Source: Curvibacter lanceolatus ATCC 14669
GTDB taxonomy: Bacteria; Pseudomonadota; Gammaproteobacteria; Burkholderiales; Burkholderiaceae_C
Direction: 5' to 3'
Assembly: GCF_000381265.1 (NCBI RefSeq)
Contig: NZ_KB906253.1
Location: 744,001 to 808,000, forward strand
DNA: 64,000 bases
In this document: positions 27,540 to 37,279 of the stretch, piece after piece
Layout: each line of letters starts with the position of its first letter
Numbering within the stretch: position 1 is the stretch's first letter
Made by a program: the position numbers and the translations under genes
The notes under the pieces: generated by a model
Seen by the model: the letters and a program-made list of their open reading frames with translations, nothing else
Databases searched by the model: none
Told to the model about the DNA's origin: nothing

Positions 27540-28874
27540 ATGCCCCTCCACTCCACCCCCACCATCACCGAACTGCGCGTCATCCCCGTGGCCGGGCGCG
27601 ACAGCATGCTGCTCAATCTGAGCGGCGCTCATGGCCCATTCTTCACCCGCAACCTGCTGATCCTGACCGACAGTGCGGGCCGCACCGGTGTGGGTGAGGT
27701 GCCCGGCGGCGAGAAGATCCGTCAGACCCTGGAAGACGCACGTGAGCTGGTGGTCGGCCAGGCCCTGGGCTCGCAACAACGCGTGCTGCAAGAGGTTCAG
27801 CAACGTTTTGCCGACCGTGACAGCGGTGGCCGCGGCCTGCAGACCTTTGACCTGCGCACCACCATCCATGCCGTCACCGCCATCGAGTCGGCCCTGCTTG
27901 ACCTGCTCGGACAACACCTGGGCGTGCCAGTCGCCGCCTTGCTGGGCGAAGGCCAGCAACGGCAAGAGGTCGAGATGCTGGGCTACCTGTTCTACGTGGG
28001 TGACCGCACCCAGACCGATCTGCCCTACCAGAGCGAGCCGGGCGCAGCCGATGCCTGGTCGCGCCTGCGCCACGAAAAAGCCCTCACCCCCGAGGCCATC
28101 GTGCGCCTGGCCGAGGCGGCCCGCGAGCGCTATGGTTTCAACGATTTCAAGCTCAAGGGCGGCGTGCTGCGCGGCGATGAAGAGATCGAGGCCGTGCGCG
28201 CCCTGCATGAGCGCTTCCCACAGGCCCGTGTCACGCTGGACCCGAACGGCGGCTGGCTGCTCAAGGATGCCATCCGCCTGATGCGCGACACGCGGGGCGT
28301 GGTGGCCTATGCTGAAGACCCTTGCGGCGCTGAAGATGGCTTCTCGGGGCGCGAGGTGATGGCCGAGTTCCGCCGCGCCACCGGCCTGCCCACCGCCACC
28401 AACATGATCGCCACCGATTGGCGCCAGCTGAGCCATGCCCTGGCCCTGCAATCGGTCGACATCCCGCTGGCCGACCCCCATTTCTGGACCATGGCCGGCA
28501 GCGTGCGGGTGGCCCAGACCTGCCGTGACTGGGGTCTGACCTGGGGCTCACACTCCAACAACCACTTTGATGTGTCACTGGCCATGTTCACCCATGTGGG
28601 CGCCGCCGCGCCCGGCAAGGTCACTGCCATCGACACCCACTGGATCTGGCAGGACGGCCAGCGCCTCACCCGCGACCCCTTGCAGATCGTGGACGGCAAG
28701 GTGCAGGTGCCGCAAAGGCCGGGGCTGGGCGTGGAGCTCGACATGGTCGAGGTCGAAAAGGCCCATCAGCTGTACCTGCAGCACGGGCTGGGCTCGCGCG
28801 ACGACGCCATGGCCATGCAATACCTGATCCCGGGCTGGCAATTCAACCCCAAGCGCCCGGCACTCGACCGCTGA
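27540..28874 (+). CDS. gudD: Glucarate dehydratase
   Basis: A 444-residue enolase-superfamily enzyme, predicted to convert D-glucarate (and L-idarate) to 5-keto-4-deoxyglucarate. The N-terminal capping domain has [25 protein letters not shown], and the KxK catalytic pair is Lys204/Lys206 (FNDFKLKGG). Metal ligands lie in [17 protein letters not shown] and NMIATDW, and the catalytic His is in [13 protein letters not shown]. Length matches the family (about 445). The downstream aldolase and reductase of the pathway and a dedicated transporter are absent from the window. It is likely controlled by the LacI protein at 26380. Confidence 0.95.
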   Translation: MPLHSTPTITELRVIPVAGRDSMLLNLSGAHGPFFTRNLLILTDSAGRTGVGEVPGGEKIRQTLEDARELVVGQALGSQQRVLQEVQQRFADRDSGGRGLQTFDLRTTIHAVTAIESALLDLLGQHLGVPVAALLGEGQQRQEVEMLGYLFYVGDRTQTDLPYQSEPGAADAWSRLRHEKALTPEAIVRLAEAARERYGFNDFKLKGGVLRGDEEIEAVRALHERFPQARVTLDPNGGWLLKDAIRLMRDTRGVVAYAEDPCGAEDGFSGREVMAEFRRATGLPTATNMIATDWRQLSHALALQSVDIPLADPHFWTMAGSVRVAQTCRDWGLTWGSHSNNHFDVSLAMFTHVGAAAPGKVTAIDTHWIWQDGQRLTRDPLQIVDGKVQVPQRPGLGVELDMVEVEKAHQLYLQHGLGSRDDAMAMQYLIPGWQFNPKRPALDR

Positions 28875-28888
28875 GCCTTCAAACCCTA

Positions 28889-28913
28889 GCAACCCCTGGG
28901 GCCCAGGGGTTGC
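28889..28913. terminator. Strong hairpin after gudD
   Basis: GCAACCCCT and AGGGGTTGC form a 9-bp stem around GGGGCCC, 14 bp after the stop. No T-tract follows. Confidence 0.5.
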
Positions 28914-28998
28914 AGCGCCGTGCTAGATTGCAACTGTTTGTTGCAGGCCTGCGCAGTTTCCGTGGGCCCAACGGCCTCAACCCTTCTGGAGACCCACC

Positions 28999-29448
28999 AT
29001 GCAAACCCGTCAACTGCTGAAAATCGCCGCCCTGGCTGCCGGACTGACCCTCGCGCTCGCAGGTTGCAGCGCGCTTTCCACAGGCAACAGCAACACCGTG
29101 GTGTTGGGCGGCAACCTCAGCGGTGCCAGCGAAGTGCCCCCTGTGAACACCGCCGGCTCCGGCACCGTCGAGGCCCGCTTCGACAAGAGCACCCAGGTGT
29201 TGAGCTGGAAGGTCAGCTTCACGGGCCTCAGTGGCCCTGCCACTGCGGCCCACTTCCACGGCCCGGCCGCGCCCGGCAGCAATGCCGGCGTGGTGATCCC
29301 GTTTGCGGGCAATACCAGCCCCATCGAAGGCAGCGCCACCCTGACACCGGCCCAGGCCACCGACCTGCTGGCAGGCAAGTGGTACGCCAACGTGCACACC
29401 GCCGCCAACAAGGGTGGCGAAGTGCGCGCCCAGATCAGCGTGCGCTGA
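28999..29448 (+). CDS. CHRD-domain lipoprotein
   Basis: A 149-residue protein with a lipoprotein signal (lipobox LALAGC, Cys23). The CHRD domain at about 33-148 has LSGASEVPPVNTAGSGTVEARFD, LSWKVSFTGLSGPATAAHFHGPA and LLAGKWYANVHTAANKGGEVRAQI. The closing YxNVHTxxxxGGEIRGQ-like motif is the family hallmark. CHRD domains are immunoglobulin-like and of unknown bacterial function; surface or periplasmic placement is inferred. GGAG lies 10 nt upstream. It is monocistronic. Confidence 0.88.
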   Translation: MQTRQLLKIAALAAGLTLALAGCSALSTGNSNTVVLGGNLSGASEVPPVNTAGSGTVEARFDKSTQVLSWKVSFTGLSGPATAAHFHGPAAPGSNAGVVIPFAGNTSPIEGSATLTPAQATDLLAGKWYANVHTAANKGGEVRAQISVR

Positions 29449-29534
29449 ACCGGGCAAGCTGATCGGCCGCGTGAGGCGGCCGAAAGCGACAGGGCTGCGT
29501 ATGATGGACATTCGTCTTGACCCGGAACCCTGCC

Positions 29535-29948
29535 ATGCTCGACTCGCTGCCCAGTTTCTTCATCCAATGGGCCATCACCTCACTTTCGCTGTGGGTGGCC
29601 AGCCATGTGTTCAAAGGCCTGCGCTTTGCCGATACCGGCTCATTGGTCGTGGCGGCGCTGCTGCTGGGTTTTGCCAATGCCGTGTTGCGCCCGCTGCTGT
29701 TCGTGCTGACCCTGCCGCTCACGGTGCTCACACTGGGCATTTTCGTGCTGGTGCTCAACGCCTTGATGCTGATGCTGGTGTCCGCCCTGGTGAAGGGCTT
29801 TCAGCTCTCGGGCTTCTGGACCGCCTTCTTTGCCAGCATGTTCATCGGTGTGCTCAGCTTCCTGCTGAGCATGGTGCTGGCAGGCGGTGATTGGTCGTGG
29901 CAAGCCCCCGTGCCCATGCCCGCCCCGGGCACCGGCCAGTGGCTGTGA
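29535..29948 (+). CDS. Phage-holin-family integral membrane protein (PF04020 type)
   Basis: A 137-residue protein from the ATG at 29535 with four predicted membrane segments: FFIQWAITSLSLWVASHVF, LVVAALLLGFANAVLRPLLF, LTVLTLGIFVLVLNALMLML and FFASMFIGVLSFLLSMVLA. The NAVLRPLL motif and arrangement match the YvlD/phage-holin 4_2 family, found widely on chromosomes and not usually part of a prophage. Function is unknown. A Pro-rich tail follows the last segment. It converges on the DUF1501 gene. Confidence 0.85.
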   Translation: MLDSLPSFFIQWAITSLSLWVASHVFKGLRFADTGSLVVAALLLGFANAVLRPLLFVLTLPLTVLTLGIFVLVLNALMLMLVSALVKGFQLSGFWTAFFASMFIGVLSFLLSMVLAGGDWSWQAPVPMPAPGTGQWL

Positions 29949-29970
29949 CGCGCTATCGGATCGGGCCGGC

Positions 29971-31365
29971 TCAGGCCGCCATGAAGCCGAGATTGCGTGT
30001 GCTGTAGTTCGCGAGATGGGGCATCACGCTGGCCAGGTCGGTGGCCGACACGCCAAACCAGTTGGCCAGGGTGGCGCCATATTGGTCCACCGACAGACTG
30101 GGCAACAACCGCCCCTGACCGACATCATCCGGCCCGCCGTTGGCCACCACGGGCGGTGTGCCCACAAATGAACGCCCATTCACGGCGTCGCCCACCACAA
30201 AGTGCATGCTGCCCCAGCCATGGTCGCTGCCGTCGTTGTTGCCCACCAGCGTGCGGCCGAAATCCGAGGCGGTGAAGGCCGTGACCTGTCTGGACACACC
30301 CAACTCCACCGTGGCCTGATGGAAAGCCCCCAGCGCTTCGCCCAGCGTCTTCATCAGACCGGGGTGCTGGGTCACCAAGCCATCGTGGGTGTCAAAGCCC
30401 CCCATGGAGACGAAGAACACTTGACGCTTCGCGCCGAGGCTGGAGCGTGCCGCCACCATGCGCGCCACCAGCTTGAGCTGATCGGCCAGGCTGTTGCCAG
30501 TCGGAAAAGGCGTGGCCAGCGTGACGCCCGTCAACGCACTGCTCAATTGGCTGTTGGCCGCGATGGAGCGCGATGCCACCCGGGCGTATTCGTTCTCAAA
30601 CAGGTGAACCCGGTTGGCCGTCATCAATTGCTGCAAGGCGCGCGAACAGGTGGCAGACCCGAACAAGGGCGACTGCACACCATTCACCGCCACCGAGCCA
30701 CTGCTGGAGACCTGGTACTGCACCGCACTGTGGCCTGACAGGTACACCGCATTGCCCCCGACGCCGATGCAGGTGAAGGTGGCATTGCCGTTGCCCGAGG
30801 CAAACAGGTCGCCCAGCCGCCCACCCCAACCCGACGCTGCCCCCTCAGGCGACGACGATTGCCAGAACGACTGCTGATCGTTGTGCGAGAACAGCTTGGG
30901 CGGCAGGGGCACCGAGCCGGCCTGATACTGGGCCTTGGTGGTGGGCTGGACCAGGCTGCCCACATTGAGCAACACCGACATCTGCCCGGCATTGAAAAGG
31001 GGCAGCAGCGGATCCAGCCCTGGGGCCAGTGCGTACTGCCGCCCGCCGGGCAGGGGCGTGGTGGGGTTGAGCACCAGCGGGGTCAGGCTGTCACGCGCAA
31101 TCGCCAGTGGCGCCCTGAACTGCAACATGGCGTTGTAGCTGGCCGGGTCGTAGGTGACCAAGGTGTTGGCATAGTCGTTGCCGCCGTACAGAAACACGCA
31201 GACCAGCGCCTTGTAATCGGTGGCCGTGGCAGCGGCAGCCTCGCCCATGGCAGCCAGGCTCACGGCGAAAGGCGTGGCCCCCGCGGCCACAGACAAAGCC
31301 GCCCCGCGCTGCAGAAAGGCCCGGCGCGATGCGTTGTCAGGCGCAACGTTGGAGAAGTGGTTCAT
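29971..31365 (-). CDS. DUF1501 family exported protein
   Basis: A 464-residue protein with a twin-arginine signal (SRRAFLQRGAALSVAAGATPFAVSLA). AGGA lies 6 nt before the ATG. Family motifs are ALVCVFLYGGNDYANTLV, FSHNDQQSFWQ and VFFVSMGGFDTHDGLVTQHPGLMKTLGEAL. TAFTASDFGRTLVGNNDGSDHGWGSMHFVVG also fits. The fold is of the alkaline-phosphatase/sulfatase type by similarity, but no reaction is established. It lies 12 bp downstream of the DUF1800 gene, its constant partner, so the two form an operon. Export folded through Tat suggests a cofactor or metal. Confidence 0.88.
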   Translation of the reverse strand: MNHFSNVAPDNASRRAFLQRGAALSVAAGATPFAVSLAAMGEAAAATATDYKALVCVFLYGGNDYANTLVTYDPASYNAMLQFRAPLAIARDSLTPLVLNPTTPLPGGRQYALAPGLDPLLPLFNAGQMSVLLNVGSLVQPTTKAQYQAGSVPLPPKLFSHNDQQSFWQSSSPEGAASGWGGRLGDLFASGNGNATFTCIGVGGNAVYLSGHSAVQYQVSSSGSVAVNGVQSPLFGSATCSRALQQLMTANRVHLFENEYARVASRSIAANSQLSSALTGVTLATPFPTGNSLADQLKLVARMVAARSSLGAKRQVFFVSMGGFDTHDGLVTQHPGLMKTLGEALGAFHQATVELGVSRQVTAFTASDFGRTLVGNNDGSDHGWGSMHFVVGDAVNGRSFVGTPPVVANGGPDDVGQGRLLPSLSVDQYGATLANWFGVSATDLASVMPHLANYSTRNLGFMAA

Positions 31366-31377
31366 GGCCGTCCTGCC

Positions 31378-33132
31378 TTATTTCTGCACAATGAATTCAG
31401 GGGATGCCAGCACCAAGGTCAGGGCCGCCTGGATGCGCCTGAGGGCATTCGGCTGGTTGCTGGAGGGCAGGGTGGTGACCGCCGCCTGAATCAGGCTCAG
31501 GGTCTGCGCCGACAGCTGCCCACCGGCCAGCACCCGGTTGATTTCGGCCACCAGCGCTGCGGCATCGGCGGCCAATCGCAGCAGGCTGCTGTAATCGGGG
31601 GTCAGATCGCCCGCTCCGCTGCCGGTCACCATGCGCTGCATGTAATTGACGTAACCGGCCACCGACGATTCGTTGGCCATCTGAAACTCAGGCCCCACCA
31701 AACCTTGGCTGGCCAGTGCCGTGCCGGGGGGCACGTAGCCGGGCCGGAAGAAATTGAACACCGATCCCGAGCGCATCGGGCTCTGGCCAAGGCGGGTGGC
31801 AGGGTCGGACAGGTCACCCACGGCCCAGGTGCCTGTGGCAGAGCTGGCCCGGTAAGCCCGAGCCCAGGCCAGAAAGCGCATCACCGGCTCCCGCAATTTG
31901 CCGTACGTGGGCTGGGCTGCGGTGGTGGCGCTGCGCGCCTCGGTGTCCAGCAAGATGGCCTTGAGCACCGCCTGCAGGTCGCCGCGCACGCCCGCACCAT
32001 TGTTGGCGAACACCGCACTCACCCGGGCCACATAGGCGGGGCTGGGGTTGCTCGTGACCAGGCGCTGGATCAATTGCCGGCTGATGAACGGTGGCAGGTT
32101 CGGGTGCTGGAACAAGGTGTCCAGGGCCTGGTTCAAGGCGTCCATGGCCGGCGTCCCGGCCGCGATGGTCTTGCCCAGAAAGGTCTTGCTGCCGGTTTCG
32201 TATTGCGAGGCCACCGACACCATGGGCCGCTGCTGAAAATCGGCGGGGTAGGGGGTGGTCAGGCCCGTCACATCGACGTTCCAGCCAGTGAACACCCGGG
32301 CCAGACCGCTCACATCGGCCTGGGTGTAGGTCTCAAGCGCCGTTCCGTTGGCGTGGGTCTTGACGCTGCCATCGGCATTCAATTGCACCAGGCCAATGGT
32401 GAACAGCTGCATCAACTCGCGAGCATAGTTTTCATCGGGCTCGCTGCCTGTCTTGGGGTTGGCTTTGGCACTGCCCCGAAAAGTCAGGTACGAGCCCATC
32501 GCGGGGCTCAGTGAGATGTCCTGCAACAGCTTGCGGTAGTTGCCGAAGGCATTGGCCTCCAGCAGGTCCAGGTAATGCGCCACGGCGTACTGGCGCCATG
32601 AGGAATTCACGCCCAATACCGACACCACGCAGATCTCGGACAAGGCCAGCACCATGCGTTGGCGCAAGGGGTCGCCCGAGCTGATCAGCTTGCGCCAGAT
32701 CGTGTTGTCCAGGCCCGCCGTGCTGAAGATGTTGCTGGCGGCGTTGTAACCATGGGCATTCAACCAGTCGCAATGGCTCTGGCTGCGCGCCAGCGCAAAC
32801 TGCTTGTTCAACCAAGCGGTGTAACCCATGGCGACCACCGCAGACAGGTCCGCCGCCGAGTAGCCCGGGGTGGCCTGGGTCAGAAAACGCCCGGCTTCAG
32901 CCACCGTTGGCGGTGCCTGTGTGGCCAGGGGTTCCACAGCCACTCGAGCACTCAGTGCGGTGTCAGTGCTTTCACCACCGCCGCAAGCCGCCAGGCTGCC
33001 CAGCAAGGCCAATCCCGCCAGCGCCTGAGCGCCTTGTGAAACCCCGCCCTCGGCAGGCCCTGAAGACTCTGAAAAATTCAGCTTCGGCACCTGCTCAGGG
33101 CCTTTCAGCGCATCAGGATGGGACACGGGCAT
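31378..33132 (-). CDS. DUF1800 family exported protein
   Basis: A 584-residue protein from the ATG at 33132 (AAGGA 5 nt upstream). Its N-terminus is unusual: about 28 hydrophilic residues precede a hydrophobic stretch ending SLAACGGGE, a lipobox-like sequence. The DUF1800 body has ARFLTQATPGYSAADL-type, MVLALSEICVV, PAMGSYLTFRGSAKANP, PDENYARELMQLFTIGLVQLN and FLGKTIAAG segments. Function is unknown. DUF1800 and DUF1501 genes travel together in many proteobacteria, and the pair is thought to act outside the cytoplasm. It is divergent from the ornithine-cyclodeaminase-family gene. Confidence 0.85.
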   Translation of the reverse strand: MPVSHPDALKGPEQVPKLNFSESSGPAEGGVSQGAQALAGLALLGSLAACGGGESTDTALSARVAVEPLATQAPPTVAEAGRFLTQATPGYSAADLSAVVAMGYTAWLNKQFALARSQSHCDWLNAHGYNAASNIFSTAGLDNTIWRKLISSGDPLRQRMVLALSEICVVSVLGVNSSWRQYAVAHYLDLLEANAFGNYRKLLQDISLSPAMGSYLTFRGSAKANPKTGSEPDENYARELMQLFTIGLVQLNADGSVKTHANGTALETYTQADVSGLARVFTGWNVDVTGLTTPYPADFQQRPMVSVASQYETGSKTFLGKTIAAGTPAMDALNQALDTLFQHPNLPPFISRQLIQRLVTSNPSPAYVARVSAVFANNGAGVRGDLQAVLKAILLDTEARSATTAAQPTYGKLREPVMRFLAWARAYRASSATGTWAVGDLSDPATRLGQSPMRSGSVFNFFRPGYVPPGTALASQGLVGPEFQMANESSVAGYVNYMQRMVTGSGAGDLTPDYSSLLRLAADAAALVAEINRVLAGGQLSAQTLSLIQAAVTTLPSSNQPNALRRIQAALTLVLASPEFIVQK

Positions 33133-33395
33133 GGCGTTCCTTGTAGCTTGGTTGCGGCCCCGGCTCCCATGGCCAGCGCAACTGGGTACGGAGGTCACAA
33201 ATGGTCTGTCAAACTCATTAACGACCGGCAGTCGGCTGGATCATGCCTCAAGCCCTGATACAAACAGGACACAGTTCCGGTATTAATGTTTCTGCTTGTA
33301 TCTCAAACCATCACATCCGGTGAATTGCGTCCGACTGAGGAACAAGATGTGCATCTTTGCTAACAGCCCGCGCCCTTCACTGCGCACAACAACGC

Positions 33396-34325
33396 ATGTC
33401 TGACCTGCTGCTCGACCCCGCCACCACGGCCCAGGCTTTGCCCTATCCCGCCCTTGCAGCGAGCATCGAAGCCTTGCTGCAAGACCTATCGGTGCAGGTG
33501 CCGCCCCGCATCGTCCAGCCGCTACCGGCCGGTGCTTCGCTGTTCGTCATGCCGGCCTGCGACGCCCGCCTGGCGATCACCAAGCTCATCACCTTTGTGG
33601 CGGGCAACCCCTTGCGAGGCCTGCCCGCCATTCAGGGCGACATCGTGGTGTTCGACTGCGTCAATGGGCGCCGCCTGGCACTGCTCGACGGGCCCACCGT
33701 CACAGCACGCCGCACCGCCGCCGTGTCTCTGCTGGCCGCGCAGAAATTGGCCCCGAACCGCCTGGGCCCATTGCTGATCGTGGGCGCCGGTGTGCAAGGC
33801 CAGGCCCATCTGGAGGCCTTCCATGCCGGCCTGGGCGTGAAAGAGGTCTGGGTCAACTCCCGCAGCGAGCGCAGCGCCCGTGCCCTGATGGCCCACGCCC
33901 AGACCCTAGGCCTGAGGGCGCACCACGCGACCGACCCAAATGAAGCCCTGGCCCATTGCCCCCTGGTGGTCAGTTGCACCCCGGCCCAACAGGTGGTGAT
34001 GAACGCCATGCCACGGCCGGATGCCTTTGTGGCGGCGGTCGGGGCGTTCACCCCGCGCATGGTCGAATGGCAAGCCGACATCTGCCGCCGCCTGGCCACC
34101 GAGGGCACCGTGCTGGTGGACACCCGCGACGCCGACCACGAGGCCGGCGACCTGTTGCAGGCGGGCATCGAGGTGGCGCACTTGCCCACCCTGGCCGACC
34201 TGGTTCAGGGCCGGCCTGCCTGGTCGGGCAGGGCGCAGCGGCCGCAGGGCCCGGTGTTCTTCAAGAGCTGCGGCTGGGCTGGCTGGGACCTGGCGGCGGC
34301 GCGCTGCGTCATGAACCTGAACTGA
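33396..34325 (+). CDS. Ornithine cyclodeaminase/mu-crystallin family protein (probable delta1-pyrroline-2-carboxylate reductase)
   Basis: A 309-residue NAD(P)-dependent enzyme from the ATG at 33396. Substrate-side motifs are LAITKLITFVAGNPLRGLPAIQGDIVVFD and LLDGPTVTARRTAAVSLLAA. The Rossmann motif is LLIVGAGVQGQAHLEAF, then WVNSRSERSARAL. This subgroup includes reductases of cyclic imino acids used in hydroxyproline or D-lysine/D-proline catabolism, and true ornithine cyclodeaminases. Sequence alone does not decide, though the GDIVVFD and short length favour the reductase. The RidA gene follows 148 bp downstream on the same strand, fitting enamine/imine chemistry. Confidence 0.8.
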   Translation: MSDLLLDPATTAQALPYPALAASIEALLQDLSVQVPPRIVQPLPAGASLFVMPACDARLAITKLITFVAGNPLRGLPAIQGDIVVFDCVNGRRLALLDGPTVTARRTAAVSLLAAQKLAPNRLGPLLIVGAGVQGQAHLEAFHAGLGVKEVWVNSRSERSARALMAHAQTLGLRAHHATDPNEALAHCPLVVSCTPAQQVVMNAMPRPDAFVAAVGAFTPRMVEWQADICRRLATEGTVLVDTRDADHEAGDLLQAGIEVAHLPTLADLVQGRPAWSGRAQRPQGPVFFKSCGWAGWDLAAARCVMNLN

Positions 34326-34473
34326 TGTAACGCCCCCACTTGCACTTGGCGAAGAGAGCCCTCGGCAAGCCGTATGCTTGGCGGGTCTGCGCATGGCCCG
34401 CCGCACGGTGCGGCAACCGGCCCGACTGGGGTGACATCCCCAACACACCACCCGCATCGCAAGGATTTTTTTC

Positions 34474-34821
34474 ATGATTCAACGTTTTGACGTCGGCGCC
34501 CGCCTGTCCGAAATGGCCATCCACAACGGCACCGTGTACCTGGCCGGCCAGGTGCCCGAAGACGCCAGCCTCGACATCCAGGGCCAGACCGCCCAGGTGC
34601 TGGCCGCCGTGGACGCCCTGCTGGAGCGTGCCGGCACCGACAAGAGCCGCATCCTGATGGCTCAGATCTTCCTGCCCGACCTGAACGACTTTGCCGGCAT
34701 GAACGCCGTCTGGGACGCCTGGGTAGCGGCCGGCAACGCCCCGCCGCGCGCCACCGTGCAAGCCGCACTGGCCCGCCCGGGTTGGCGCATCGAAATGGTG
34801 GTCACCGCCGCCTTGCCCTGA
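34474..34821 (+). CDS. RidA/YjgF family protein
   Basis: A 115-residue protein of standard RidA size. Motifs are TVYLAGQVPEDASLDIQGQTAQVLAAVDALLERAGTDKSRI, LPDLNDFAGMNAVWDAWV and PPRATVQAAL. The conserved Arg in PPRATV is the residue that binds the carboxylate of enamine/imine intermediates in RidA proteins. The predicted role is hydrolysis of reactive imines, plausibly those made by the neighbouring amino-acid enzyme. It follows the ornithine-cyclodeaminase-family gene and precedes a LysR gene. Confidence 0.93.
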   Translation: MIQRFDVGARLSEMAIHNGTVYLAGQVPEDASLDIQGQTAQVLAAVDALLERAGTDKSRILMAQIFLPDLNDFAGMNAVWDAWVAAGNAPPRATVQAALARPGWRIEMVVTAALP

Positions 34822-34939
34822 TCCGGCACGGGCGATGAGCCCCCCGAAGTGATCACAAAACACCATCGGCGATAACCTGGGGTAATTGATAAAGTGATGC
34901 GTATCAATTTGTCAGTACGAGAACCCCAGGAGACACCGC

Positions 34940-35875
34940 ATGAAACTGATCACGCTCAATGCCTTGGTGGCGGCCATTGAAGAGGGCAGCCTGCGCAGTG
35001 CTGCCCGGCGCGCGGGTGTCTCGCAGCCGGCCCTCACCAAGATGATCCGCGAACTCGAGATCGAGCTCGCCACCACCTTGCTCACCCGCAGCTCACGCGG
35101 CGTCACCCCCACGGCCCAGGGCAAGGTGCTGTATGAGCGTGCCGTGAAAGCCCAACGCGAGCTGCGCTCAGCGGTCGACGAGATCAACCAGATGGACGGC
35201 CGCCTGATCGGCGAGCTGCGCGTGGGCGCGGTGCCCCTGGCCGTGATGCTGCTGGTGCCCGAAACCCTGCGCACCTTTGTGCAGGAGTTCCCCGACATCC
35301 GACTGCGCGTGGCCGAAGAGCTGTACGTGGCCCAGTTGCACAAGCTGCGCTCGGGGGAGGTCGACATCACCATCGGCGGCATTCCCGACGACCTGGCCAC
35401 CGGCGAGTTCTTTGTCGAACCCCTGCTCAAGACCACCATGGTGGCCACCGTGCGCAAGGGCAGCCCCTGGCTCAAGGCCAAGGAGCTGGCCGACCTGCAA
35501 TCGGCCCGTTGGGTGTACACCGGCTCGAACAGCGAATCGGGCTATGCCAAGCTGTTCTTCGAGCACCACGGCCTGGCCGCGCCCAAGATCGGCGCCATCG
35601 TCAACTCGACACTGGCGCTGCTGTCGCTGGTGGCCTCAGGCGACTACGTGGCCCTGATGCCGATCCAGATCGCCCGCCTGCCCATCGTGGCCCAGTTCGT
35701 TTCCATCATCGAGCTGGCCGAGGTGGGCTACGAGCTGGAAGTGGGTGCCATTCTGCGCAGCGACTCGGTGCCTTCGCCCGTGCTGCGCAACCTGATCGCC
35801 CACCTGCACCGGGCGGCCTACCACGTGAACCGGGGTGACACGCCCTTGTCCGACCCCCGCTATAACCTCGCGTGA
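34940..35875 (+). CDS. LysR-family transcriptional regulator
   Basis: A 311-residue protein with an N-terminal HTH (LNALVAAIEEGSLRSAARRAGVSQPALTKMIRELEIELATTLLTRSSRGVTPT) and an effector-binding domain to the C-terminus. A ribosome binding site (CAGGAGA) precedes the ATG. It reads in the same direction as the porin and Bug binding protein that follow, so it probably controls that uptake set together with an unknown carboxylate effector. The promoter just upstream (34885-34920) is AT-rich. Confidence 0.92.
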   Translation: MKLITLNALVAAIEEGSLRSAARRAGVSQPALTKMIRELEIELATTLLTRSSRGVTPTAQGKVLYERAVKAQRELRSAVDEINQMDGRLIGELRVGAVPLAVMLLVPETLRTFVQEFPDIRLRVAEELYVAQLHKLRSGEVDITIGGIPDDLATGEFFVEPLLKTTMVATVRKGSPWLKAKELADLQSARWVYTGSNSESGYAKLFFEHHGLAAPKIGAIVNSTLALLSLVASGDYVALMPIQIARLPIVAQFVSIIELAEVGYELEVGAILRSDSVPSPVLRNLIAHLHRAAYHVNRGDTPLSDPRYNLA

Positions 35876-35989
35876 TCACGATGCCCACAGCGGCATCTTT
35901 GCAGCCTGTTTGACCTTGCGCAAACTCCGGCCCCAGAGAAGCAGCCAAGCCGCTTTTCCGGATTAGCCAAGGTTCAACAGGAGACAGAC

Positions 35990-37153
35990 TTGAAAAAGAC
36001 CACCGCCCTTCCACACCGGTCCACCCACGTCCACGCCGTGGCCCGCGGCCTTGCACTGGGCACACTGGCCCTGGCCGCCGCCGGCGCCCACGCCCAAAGC
36101 AGCAGCGTCAGCATCTACGGCAGCATCGATCAGTACTTCAACCACATGAGCAGCTCCAGCGGCGCCCGCATCAACGCGCTGCAAGACGGCAAGGATTTGC
36201 GCAGCCGCCTGGGCTTCCGCGGCAACGAAGACCTGGGCGCCGGCCTGCAGGCCCGCTTTCAGCTCGAACTGGGCCTGAGCACCAACACCGGCGCCACGGC
36301 AGACGCCAACCGCGCCTTCGACCGCCAGAGCTGGGTCGGCCTGTCGCAGGAAGGGCTGGGCGAGTTGCGCATCGGGCGACAAAATTCGGCCGCCTTCACC
36401 CGGGGCGACTACACCGACTTCACAGCCCGCACCCTGGGCTCGGTGATCAACAACTTCGGCGTACCGGCCCGCTTCGACAACGATGTCGCCTACATCTCGC
36501 CGCGCTGGGCCGGCGTGCAGGTGGAGGCGCACTTCGCCCAACAACAGGCCAGCACCACAAGCGCTCAAGTCACCACACCCATCGTGCAGCTTGCAGCCGA
36601 CTACCTCAACGGCCCGGTGCGCGTGGGCTACGCCGGCTTGAGCGCCAAAGCGCCCCAGAAATCGGTGATCGACGCCGCCGTGTTCTACCACTACCTGTAT
36701 GCCAACTACGACTATGGCAAGGGCAAGGTGTATGCGGCCTATGTGCGCTCGAACAACATCGCATCGAACGCCAATGGCAACGATGCCGGCAGCGTGCTCG
36801 GCAACACCGGTGGTGTGGTGACCTGGACCTCGACCTCGGTCAACCGCACCTACGACCTCTTCCAGCTCTCGGCCGACTACCGCGTGACCGACACGTTGCG
36901 TGTGGGGGCACTCTGGGGCCGCATCCATGACCAATCGGGTGCCGGCCACAACGCCAGCGGCGGCGCTGTGGGCGCGTATTACGCGCTGTCCAAGCGCACC
37001 ACCTTGTCGGCCCTGTACGAAACCCTGCGCAACAGCAGCGCTGCGGGCTTCCGGCCAGCCGGCTCGGCCGCACTGGGCACCAACTTTGCCGGCACCGATG
37101 TCAATGGCCGCAGCATCAACGGCCTGCAACTTGGCGTGCTGCACCGTTTCTGA
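35990..37153 (+). CDS. General-diffusion porin (Gram-negative type 4 porin family)
   Basis: A 387-residue outer-membrane protein starting at TTG (35990). AGGAGA lies 6 nt before it, and there is no better ATG, so a TTG start is well supported. A signal peptide ends AAAGAHAQ, then comes the betaproteobacterial porin start SSVSIYGSIDQYFNHM. Typical features include RSRLGFRGNEDLGAGLQARFQLE, RAFDRQSWVGLSQEGLGELRIGRQ and the closing aromatic FNxLQLGVLHRF-like end (NGLQLGVLHRF, C-terminal Phe for BAM recognition). A 16-strand trimer is expected. A terminator follows at 37214. Confidence 0.93.
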   Translation: MKKTTALPHRSTHVHAVARGLALGTLALAAAGAHAQSSSVSIYGSIDQYFNHMSSSSGARINALQDGKDLRSRLGFRGNEDLGAGLQARFQLELGLSTNTGATADANRAFDRQSWVGLSQEGLGELRIGRQNSAAFTRGDYTDFTARTLGSVINNFGVPARFDNDVAYISPRWAGVQVEAHFAQQQASTTSAQVTTPIVQLAADYLNGPVRVGYAGLSAKAPQKSVIDAAVFYHYLYANYDYGKGKVYAAYVRSNNIASNANGNDAGSVLGNTGGVVTWTSTSVNRTYDLFQLSADYRVTDTLRVGALWGRIHDQSGAGHNASGGAVGAYYALSKRTTLSALYETLRNSSAAGFRPAGSAALGTNFAGTDVNGRSINGLQLGVLHRF

Positions 37154-37213
37154 AGCCCGCTCACGCGCTTTCGGGAGCTTCCTCCGGGGACCTGATTCAG
37201 CATCAGGCTTGAC

Positions 37214-37245
37214 GGGTGCAGGGCCTGGCCTTGCACCCTTTTTTT
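37214..37245 (+). terminator. Factor-independent terminator after the porin
   Basis: GGGTGCA (37214-37220) and TGCACCC (37232-37238) flank a GC-rich loop and are followed by a run of seven T. It separates the porin from the Bug gene, whose ATG is 34 bp later, so the binding-protein gene is made by partial readthrough or its own promoter. Confidence 0.85.
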
Positions 37246-37279
37246 CAGTGCCAGCCCGCGTCTGGCCACAGGAGACAAC

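Noticed and set aside
30859-32514. 551-codon open frame on the plus strand
   Set aside because: Antisense to the DUF1501/DUF1800 genes, with no family motifs.
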